Shown: positions 55,668 through 64,000 of the stretch, piece by piece | Position numbering within the stretch: the stretch's first letter is position 1 | Layout: every line of letters begins with the position of its first letter | Source: Drechslerella dactyloides | Taxonomy: Eukaryota; Ascomycota; Orbiliomycetes; Orbiliales; Orbiliaceae | Length of the DNA: 64,000 nucleotides | Direction: 5' to 3' | NCBI GenBank assembly: GCA_020064725.1 | Contig: JAGTWJ010000007.1 | Location: 1,240,001-1,304,000 of the forward strand | Program-made: the position numbers and the translations under genes | The notes under the pieces: generated by a model | What the model was told of the DNA's origin: nothing | What the model saw: the letters and a program-made list of their open reading frames with translations, nothing else | The model's database searches: none

Positions 55668-56502
55668 ATGCAAGCATCTAATAGCCCTCCAGTGCCGTTG
55701 TGTCAACATAAACATTATGCAAGCATCAACCGAATCCAAATCCGCATCGGCTCAATTCCAAAGCTTTTCAAGCCAACAATTGGAGAGGTTTCCACAGAGC
55801 AGGTAAGCGTTATACAGTACATTGACTAGACTGACCAGACAATATCGCTAATGAGCTCAGTAGAAACTCCGATGTTATATTAACTCAGTAATATCGGCCG
55901 CAGACCAATATGGGACCAACTACAAGTACCCCAGAAAGGACGACTGGATAGTTGAAAACCAGGACGGGCAAATAATTCCAACAGCCCACTGGAGCGCTTC
56001 CATGAAGTCCGGCCCGATCTTCGTCGTCCTGTCGCCAACCGAGATGGCCACTTCGGTGGCCGTTTCTGTGGACGAAGTTCTTCTAAACTGTAACAGCTGG
56101 GGAGCATTGCCAACGACTCAAATCCGGCTTCCAGATGAGATGATGGCATACGCGGTCCCCAAAAGCTGGGTTTCCGTTATCGTCCATTTCTTTCATGAGC
56201 GAATAAGTAAATCGGGAAAACTTGTGGTGGAGCGCTCCGTTAGAGCATTTGTTGTACCAGCAAATGCCGCAATCGGAAAAATCATAGAAAACCTAGGACT
56301 AGCAGCTGCTGAAAACGGGAATGGCCTCTTGGAACTTTACCCCATCTACTATGATTTTCCTGCCGGTCGTGAGCAGCACATTCGCATCTGGAGGCATGGT
56401 CGAACATATGGTTCATCCGAGACAATTTCCCCTACACAAGCTGGATGGACAGCTGGGCAACACCTGAAAATTATTCGAAGTCTCCCGGGCCGACGCACCT
56501 AA
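55668..56502 (+). CDS. Accessory fungal protein with probable ubiquitin-like fold (257 aa, 2 exons)
   Basis: Exons 55668-55802 and 55864-56502 give 257 residues (299 if the earlier in-frame ATG at 55542 is used). The intron ends CTCAGTAG: if the first AG is used, the next codon is TAG, while the second AG gives an open frame KLRCYINSVISAADQYGTNY. The part DDWIVENQDGQIIPTAHWSA followed by SMKSGPIFVVLSP resembles a ubiquitin-like domain common in fungal accessory proteins (..GPDGEIILPQVW.. pattern, from memory). The second half has HIRIWRHGRTYGS and no motif I can name. It is divergent from the dynamin-like gene in the same AT-rich island. Function unknown. Confidence 0.6.
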
Positions 56503-56895
56503 ATCCTAGTGGAGCACTACATCATACATACTACCCATAATTGATATTTTACTCTCGCCTAGTATCTAAACAGATTCTATAGCGTGTTGAATAGGGGTTG
56601 AAAACTCTGTAACTAACACGTTAAGGTACTATTACCTATGGATCGTGGAAATTGGCAAAATTCAAGTTCTAATACTAATTAATATAGAACCTAATACCCG
56701 CATATAAAACTCTTAGGTAGTAATGGTGTTGCATTATAACGTGAAAAGGATGACACAAGCTACAAACCCTAGGTATGGCATTATTTAATTATAGTTTCCT
56801 CATCAAAACTAGTTTTTAGGACTTGGTGTCATTCGATGCCATCCATTTCCAATAATCCGCCCACGTCGTGTCAGATTTTGGTCCTTTCCCATATT
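56503..56895. other. AT-rich intergenic spacer
   Basis: About 390 bp with no open frame of note. It is the 3' flank of two convergent genes. Confidence 0.6.
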
Positions 56896-57807
56896 CTAGC
56901 CCCGTATTACCAGTATTCTCCCGCTTTCCAAAGAAAAAATCTGGCCAATGCATACCACACTCCCCGACCCACATTCCGAAGCTGATGTCAACTTTAGCCC
57001 CCGTCGACGCATGCGTTGGAGTGTTTCGTATTCTTCTCGCTGCTTTGCGTCCATTCGACCTAGCCCTAACTTATTCATATATTTAGAATTCTTTCTGTTC
57101 ATTTGTGGCTCAATAAAGTCCTCGACCTGGCGTGCGCCCAGGAACGTTATATATGCCACTGGGGACCTTCTTGCAAGCCCAACCACTGCCTCCAGAAAGG
57201 TGGCCATAGAATGTTTGTTCAACTGCGTAACACCGACCAGCTCAACCCCCTCGATGGTTAGCTCGGAGGTGGGAACCATGCGGGGGGGATTGCTTTCTGG
57301 AATATAGTACAGTGTATGCGTAAGGTCGTAGTCGTACCCTGATGGGTAGACCTCGAGGTACCCACTGCTGTCCCCAGTGAGGAATTTGCAAAGACTGGAA
57401 TTGTGACCCCAGCGAAAACGGTCGTCGAGGGGCTGATGGCTAAGCAGGACTCCTAAGGTAGAAGGGAAGATAGTGAGAGTCTCCGGTACACTCCACTCGT
57501 GGCTGGTATTGCCGGGAATTAGATTCTGAACTGAGAGGTCGATAGGCCATGATTTCGTTAAGAAGTCGCATTGCCTCGGGCTCAATCTTGGGGACCGTTT
57601 GAATTCGTGGGTTAAAATACCACTGGCAAGGCCTGGGCAATGCCGTTTGTGGGTAGTCCAATCCGCAGTTTGGCACGGGCGGTCACAATACCAGACTTTC
57701 TTACATTTCCCACAAAACTGGGTGGCAGTGTGATTCTCACAGTTTAGACGGCCGCATGGGTGAGCTGGAGGTGTAACTCCGTCGTTTGATGAAGTAGAAT
57801 GAGACAT
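56896..57807 (-). CDS. MYND-type zinc-finger protein (303 aa)
   Basis: A single open exon on the minus strand. Residues ~18-57 carry the MYND pattern of Cys and His zinc ligands: CGRLNCENHTATQFCGKCKK followed by VWYCDRPCQTADWTTHKRHC. MYND domains bind short proline-containing peptides. The rest (SELTIEGVELVGVTQLNKHS, FLEAVVGLARRSPVAYITFL) has no named domain. The last part is basic, with MDAKRE-like charge clusters. Start chosen at MSHSTSS (57807), just before the finger; an upstream in-frame Met at 57864 adds 19 unremarkable residues. Such small MYND proteins are numerous and variable in fungi. It completes a cluster of three lineage-variable genes in the AT-rich island. Confidence 0.8.
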   Translation of the reverse strand: MSHSTSSNDGVTPPAHPCGRLNCENHTATQFCGKCKKVWYCDRPCQTADWTTHKRHCPGLASGILTHEFKRSPRLSPRQCDFLTKSWPIDLSVQNLIPGNTSHEWSVPETLTIFPSTLGVLLSHQPLDDRFRWGHNSSLCKFLTGDSSGYLEVYPSGYDYDLTHTLYYIPESNPPRMVPTSELTIEGVELVGVTQLNKHSMATFLEAVVGLARRSPVAYITFLGARQVEDFIEPQMNRKNSKYMNKLGLGRMDAKQREEYETLQRMRRRGLKLTSASECGSGSVVCIGQIFSLESGRILVIRG

Positions 57808-59172
57808 TCTGCGAGTGTTTTGATATCCCGTCAAGAGACAGCTTGTAAATAGCCTTGGGTGCACCTGCCCTTGATGTGAGGGCTTTGGTTGCTGCGAAGT
57901 TAAGGGTTGACGACTCCAGGAATAGGTGAACGATAAAACAAGGCTCCAGTACTATATACCCGTAATTAGAAAATAGAGGAAAAACTACCCAATCAATTAG
58001 TGTTTGGCTATTGCTTACAAAGCACTTGCCAAATGTTGCCTGAAGCTGAAGAAGGGCTTCAGGCACTTGTCATGTCCGCCGGGATATTCCAACAAAGCTA
58101 CTGCAAATTCTACTATTGGAAGTCAAACATCTGTGGAGTATACCGCAACTTGTTTGCTTAGACACTTCCCCACCATGAAGGGTCCGGTTTTGCTACACAG
58201 TGCGAACCCCGTAAAGCATCAATCACACCCAGTCTTCGGTTGCGACGCGATCTCTCAAGCTAATTCGACAACAGTCCGCCTAGACTTATCCTGGTTTCAT
58301 GGCGTTAGCTGTGCTAATGCTAAATACAAGGTGTGAAGGAATGACACTGCAACTCCCAACTCGGACATACCTTATATATTTAGGAGTGAAAATACCACAA
58401 GGCAAAGCAAGAACAATAGACTTAGATAAGAAAACACACTTAATGAACCAATCAAGGTTACAATATTTTCTTCTCCAAAACTACTCTCACCCCCTATAAC
58501 CCATAGGCCAGGAGGGAAACTTACCAAACACATCCTGAATTCCTACTTTCCTACCTCTATCTTCCATAAACAGAGTACTGTCACTCAGGCTATAGAAACT
58601 AGAATACTGCATTCAGCAACTTGTAAATAGTCCTCTTCTCACAGCTCCGTAGTCTAATATCATTATGTATCTATAGGTCGAGTGCGCTTGATGAATATAT
58701 ATATGAAGCCTGTTATACCGGTGAATGACAAGCTTGGTCCTGGTAACCTTGACTCATCACCGCTCAAGCATAAACTCTCCACATCATTACACGTATGATA
58801 TCGAGGATGCATCTCCACAGCCAATATTAAACAATCGTATACAATAGCCGATCATATGCATAGTCTAAGAGCCCGACCCCGGCTTGCCGTTCAAGGTTGG
58901 ACATATAGGTATGAATGCAGAACGAATCCTCAACTCAACGCCAACATACTGCAAGCCAGCAATGGATCCAAAGCGCAGCTCTACCAGTTTAAACCCTCAA
59001 GATCGATACCAACGAAACCAACTTCAAACAACCAAACAAGCAGAATCTCCAAAGCTAGAGACGAGTGATCGCAACCGCAATAATACTCATAAAAAAGGAG
59101 CAAAAAGAAAACTCCATCCGGTACCACCTATATATATCTATACACAACCTAACCTTGAACCAATCCCACCCA
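57808..59172. other. AT-rich intergenic region
   Basis: No supported gene. Frames of ~110 codons on both strands (57737-58066 minus, 58004-58336 plus) overlap each other and have no motif. The region separates the accessory island from the 3' end of MED12, where GC content rises again at about 59.2 kb. Confidence 0.55.
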
Positions 59173-62100
59173 TCACGAATACACGCACCCCACCTTCCGC
59201 GCATGAAACAAACTCATGCTCAAACTCGTATCGTTATCCCCCGCAACCGGCGTCGGATCGCTCACCTGCTCCCACGGCTTCACCGGGAAGTCCACCAGCC
59301 GACCCCGTGACAGGCCCCGCAGCCACTCGCTCGTCCCGCTCACCGCCGTCGTCACGCCGCCCATGCTCCACGCTTCCACGCCGCCGAGCAGATAGCATAT
59401 TTGCGGCACGTCGTACTTCCGCCGTAGGAACCGTCGCAGCTGTTGTCGTGACTCCTCCGTCATTTCTGCGTCACATTGTAAACATCAGCCGCCGTCCATC
59501 GACACACACCTCCGATGATTAGAAACAAAAGGAAGGAAAAGGGGGGAAGAGGAAAAGAAGGGGTAATACCGTCGACAAGCGCGCACGCAACGTCTAGCGT
59601 CATCTCGAACATAAACTGATCCTTCTGCACATGCTTATTCTCCAGCAGCGCGCACAGTCCAACCACCATCCGCCCCTGCTCCACAAGACTCGTCTTTGGT
59701 CCTCTGAACTCGACCCTATGCAGCGCCACTATCCGGAGAAACAGTGCAATCCTAAAATACAACATTAGCACCTCCCACACGTGAAGAAACCGGGGTAAAC
59801 CTACCAACTGCGAAGCCGAATGTATGCTCGCCGCGCACCGTCCCGTCCAGGCGGCACGCTATGCGTTACTTCCCCATCACTCTGTATCGTCACCTCCCCG
59901 CCGACGCCGCTCAGCGCCTGCAGTATCGTATTCATCTTATCCGTCAGAATCGGCGGCATCCACACCCCCATACCCGCCGTCGCAGCACTAGGCGCCGCGC
60001 CAGCGGTGACATCAATCGCATTTATTAGCGAACGCGCTAACACCTCACCCGCGCGCCGCGCGCCCTCCTCGTCTCCCACGAAATGATCAATCGCCAGAAA
60101 CGCGGACGACGCATCGGGGAACGCCGCGGCGCCCAACACCATCTCCTCGGTGTACGCGCGGATCTGTGCCACGCACGCCTCGTCCACTACGCCGACGAGC
60201 TCCGCCCAGATCGCGCTACGTTCGCTACCCATCTCGGTGATAGCGCCCACGAACGCCTTTGTGACCGCGGACCGCAGGTTCGCTGCCTCAATCGTGTCCG
60301 CTGCATGCGCAATCTCCGCTTCAAAGATCAGTCGCATCTTGAGCCGGCATAGTCGCACGCTAAAGTCGTTGACATGTTGCAGCAATCGCGTCACCTGCAC
60401 ATCCGCATCCACCTCTGAGATGTCTGTCATATCAAGCATCGTTAGCATACATCATCTTCCATGACTTCGCCACATTCGGACGTCCGTGAAGGATGAAGAA
60501 CGGAAACCTACCGTTGCTGTCATGCTCGTCGAGTAAATGGTCAATCAACAAGCTGAGGTGCTTCGATATCATCGGATTCGCGCGCGGCGCCAACGGCTCC
60601 ACAAGTTCCGTCACCAGCATGTCAAAGTCGCTGAACGCCAAATGCCGGAGCAGATCCAACACGATGTCGTTATTCATGCTATCCTCCAGCCGCCGCTCCA
60701 GGTTAGGGTCCGCGGCCGTCACGCACAATTTCATCGCCTTGCGGAATATCGACACAAACAGCCGGCCATTCGTAGCGCGGAAGCGCTTCCGCTCAAGTCG
60801 CAGCGAGTATAGCTCCTGCATCCAAACCCATCAGCATATATCTTTAACATGTAGTTCCGTGGCATAAACTCACCTGTTCCGTTAAGCTCAACTTGCTGTC
60901 TTCGTCGTCCAGCAGCAGCGCCAGCGTCTGGAACGCCAGCTCCGTCACGTCTGCCGCCTCGATACTGCCGCTGTCGTCTCCCGCACCGCCGATAACTTCG
61001 CACGCGATATCAACCACGGTCTTCAGCTCGAAGCATCCCGCAGCCAACAGATCTGAGAACGCAACCGCCAACATTGGCCGACTTGAGCTCTTCACCGTCT
61101 GCGCCAGCCACGTCTCCATCATCGGATCGAATCCCGCGCCGTCGATCTGTCGCAATCGTCCAAGCAGCCGCGCGTACCGCTGATCCTGCGCAGCACCGGA
61201 CCCATGATACCCAGCCTCTACGCTTCCCACCAGCTGCGAAAACGCCTCCTGCACCAGCCTCGCCGTCGGCAGCATCGTGCCAGCAAGCATCGCGACAACA
61301 GCATCATTCAGCCCGCCAACCGCCGTTGCGTCAACGCCAAATTGCATCATCGCCTGCGACCGGCTGAGCTCCAGATCGCTCTCCAGACTCTGCCGGATAT
61401 CTACATCGCAGCCGGAAAACTGCGCAAAGTTGAACAGCGCCGTCGTCAGATACCGCTCCACATGTCTGTGCTCCATCGTCCGCCGAACCTGCAACGCCTT
61501 GTACCGGTCGAACAGCGACTTTAGTATATCCGTCACCACGCCGATGGCAAAGTACACCTCGACGTTGCTCGACATCGTGTCTGCCGCGGCGCTGAGCATC
61601 TCCGGATTATCCGTCGCCGAAACAAGCTTAATAACTTCGGCAAGGACGCCAAAGTCCTCAAGCTCCTCTAGCAGCTTGCGCACAAGCAAAAACTCCCCAA
61701 CGGCGATAACAGGTGGAGGTGCCTCAGACACGGACGCCCGCCATCCCATCGAGCTAGTATGGATCTGGTGGGCGGGTGCCAACGCCTGCCGCTTGCGTAA
61801 TGCGTCGCACAGCCAGAACCCAAGTTCGGCCATCGCGTTCCTCGTCAGTGTGCAGATAAAGCCGAGCTCATCAAACGTGAGCGCAGATTCCGGTTTCGCG
61901 TCGGCTTTAAAATCCGTGGTGAAAACACCGGGTATCCGCGCCGTCACTATTTCCTTTGCGCGCGCCAGACTTGCGGCCTCCTGCGATACGATGAACCCTT
62001 TCTGCAAGAGCAGATTCGAACGAAGGTTCCGCTGTGGGCCCGTCGCATGTCGGTGGTTAACGGGGATCTCGGCCAGCAGGCGGATGTAGCACGGTTGCTC

Positions 62101-64000
62101 CTATACCAAAAATTAGCAGATTATACGGCAGAAGGAACAGCTGGTAATAAAGCTTACTTCATCCACGCTCTCGTGCCGCATCAGCGCGCCCCGGGAGATC
62201 AGCCAGCTCATGTACTTGCCCGGTGCGAAATGCTTCGACCGAACCAACTCAGATATGAGCAGATACACATGCTTCTTACACCGTCTACCGCCAGTAGTCA
62301 CCAATAAGAACTCATGAATCGGAGGCTGTATCTGCACGCCCAGTCGCGAGATCCGCCTCAGCAGCCTGACCGCGAAATAAAGCCGCTGCAAGCCTACGCG
62401 CAGGGATGTGACAGCCCACTCGCACAGTGCTTTGATAGTCTGCGGGTAGTCGTTCGAGAGACTCAAGAACCCATCCGTGACATCCTCGATATCATAAGGC
62501 GCGCGGATACTATCGAGAAAGTCGATCGTGGCTTTTCGCGGCGACACTATGCCCGCACCGACTTTGGTGACACTATTGCTATCGAGGTTGCGGTTCCTAG
62601 CGGCAATGTTTTCGATGCAGGCTTTGATGGCAGGGTCGGTCGTGTCCACGCAGGCGAGCAGCGGCGGCTTGTTCGTCGGCCAACTCTTCGGATTCACGAA
62701 AGCTTGTCGGTGGTGCAGCAGCAGGCGCTACCCAGTATATATATTGTTAGAATCATGCAGTGTAATGGTATGTTAACGTGTGGTGCAGGCATGCTTACCG
62801 TTACGTGCCCGGATAGCCGGTGCAACAGCGGCTCGCAGAGGTCCGGCTCGCTAGATTTTGTGATCTGTCCTCCGTCAGCACGGCTCCAGTATCTACCCGT
62901 CGCGAAGCTGCATACCTGTGTAACCTTGCCGAGCAGGGCGTCGACCAGCCGCCGACAGAACTTGCGACTCGAGGTGAGATGCGCCCACTCTGCTCGAAGA
63001 ATGAGCATCACGAGCGGCAAACGATCCAAAGAGCACACTTCCAGAAGGTTCATATACCATTCCAAGAAGAGGGTCTTATCCATCAAGCCTTCGGAATACA
63101 GGTGTGACATCAGGCGTAGCCTAGCGAGCGGGAAGTTAGCGAAGCATTCATATTATCGAGAGCGTATGTTGCTTACACGTATGTCATCCGGACCTTCCAA
63201 ACCGGCTTATCGGGGGGCGGCTCCTTTGTGCACTCTGCCATGGCTCTTTCAACGTATTGTATTATACCCTGGGTCCACTCGCGCAGCCACTTAGCCTCGT
63301 TGCCGACAGCCAACGACCCCGCGCCCTTACGCTTCAGCGTCCGCAGTTCGTTCGCACCGACGCAGCGGACGTACCAGAGCGCACGTAGCAGCGGGATACT
63401 CTTAGCTGTGCATTCCTCCAGCAACTCCTTCCCCCGCAGTCCCAATGGAATCATCCTAGATAACTTGCGAAGGGGGATAGTCGAGTTGGCGAGGTCGCGC
63501 AGCCACATCTCCTTCTTTTGGCCGGGGAACGTGACTCGAGGAGGGAACTTGAAGGTAGGCGTGGTGGTGATCTTGTTGAAATGGAGGCGCTTCTCAAGGA
63601 CCGTGGCGAACATTGAGGAGACCACCTCGACGCCAACGGTCTTCTTGATCAATGGGGCCAGGAGGTTCTTTGCGGAGCCTTGCTCTCCTGGGTGCATTTT
63701 GTCGGAGAAGCCGGTCCGCGCGGCGTGCTCGGTGACATGGTCTTCCGCGTGATTGCCTTTCCATGGGAAAAAGTCCGGGTATTCTGCGAAAAGCGCGATT
63801 AGCAGGTGATATCGAATGAAATGCCGAGCGTGCGTATATACTTGGGTCTTTCAGATCTTTGCCGGTGTTATCTCTAAATGGATACGAATGTATTCCCTGC
63901 GGCGGTTCGATGTTATACGATTTGAGCTTGTCCTTCGATTGGAGTTGCGTAGTGGGCGGCGGCACCACCACCTTCTGCCGAGTCGACCGCTTCGGCCGAC
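59173..64000 (-). CDS. SRB8: Mediator subunit Med12/Srb8, 5' end outside the window (~1427 aa seen, 9 exons)
   Basis: Med12 is part of the CDK8 kinase module, which reversibly binds Mediator and controls RNA polymerase II. Visible exons (minus): 64000-63842 (partial), 63783-63177, 63120-62799, 62727-62158, 62100-60874, 60815-60512, 60423-59805, 59751-59570 and 59465-59173, all in phase, ~1427 residues without the start. Near the visible N terminus, YNIEPPQGIHSYPFRDNTGK is followed by KYPDFFPWKGNHAEDHVTEH, the conserved Med12 block, then FPGQKKEMWLRDLANSTIPL and LLEECTAKSIPLLRALWYVR. The rest is helical, with QKGFIVSQEAASL and LLALLENK-like heptads. Introns are 53-104 nt. The translation start and probably the first residues lie beyond 64000. 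Secure assignment. Confidence 0.95.

Noticed and set aside
55861..55863. In-frame TAG suggesting a pseudogene in the ubiquitin-fold gene
   Set aside because: Using the second AG of the CAGTAG acceptor removes it and leaves an open frame.
58884..59522. 212-codon plus-strand frame near the MED12 3' end
   Set aside because: Its second half is antisense to the last MED12 exon and the first half is low-complexity Asn/Thr/Pro-rich sequence.

Overview
This is nuclear DNA from a filamentous ascomycete (Pezizomycotina). Genes are densely split by introns of about 40-120 nt with strong branch sites (GCTAAC, GCTAAT or GCTGAC) a few bases before the 3' splice site. Conserved products are fungal: Raptor/Kog1, Sla2, Eos1, Cms1, Shy1/Surf1, CENP-T, CIA30 and the Mediator subunit Med12/Srb8. 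I cannot name the class or species from sequence alone.

Layout. (1) 1-6.1 kb is gene-poor and holds two diverged copies of a ~370-400 bp interspersed repeat with a Pol III B-box-like string. (2) 6.3-12.3 kb is conserved: a small four-exon membrane-protein gene and the TORC1 subunit KOG1, which has one GC-AG intron. (3) 12.3-33.5 kb is accessory. It holds an intact intracellular trypsin-like peptidase gene, at least two decayed copies of it, several decayed coding fragments that share protein motifs, and a GT23 (FUT8-like) glycosyltransferase gene. The glycosyltransferase exon for the membrane anchor is separated from the catalytic exons by ~3.8 kb of inserted sequence. (4) 33.5-51.3 kb is a compact housekeeping block: SLA2 (endocytic adaptor), EOS1-like (ER membrane), mL45/Mba1-like mitoribosomal protein, a sodium:solute symporter, SHY1 (cytochrome oxidase assembly), CENP-T (kinetochore), CMS1 (90S pre-ribosome) and CIA30 (complex I assembly). 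A three-unit ~200 bp tandem repeat lies at 44.4-45.05 kb. (5) 51.3-59.1 kb is an AT-rich island with a gag relic of a Ty3-type retroelement, a complete dynamin/Mx-like GTPase gene, a probable ubiquitin-fold protein and a MYND zinc-finger protein. (6) 59.2-64.0 kb is MED12/SRB8, whose 5' end runs off the window.

Functional themes. Four products are probably mitochondrial: the small membrane protein at 6.3 kb (by inference only), mL45, Shy1 and CIA30. SHY1/CENP-T and CMS1/CIA30 are convergent pairs with short gaps, and CENP-T/CMS1 share a 243 bp divergent promoter. The two accessory regions contrast with this: fewer genes, higher AT or decay, duplicated fragments and lineage-specific families. 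They are the most likely places for something undescribed.

Splice sites were placed by eye from reading-frame continuity, donor and acceptor consensus, branch sites and recalled family conservation. Coordinates of a gene span its introns. No database search was possible.
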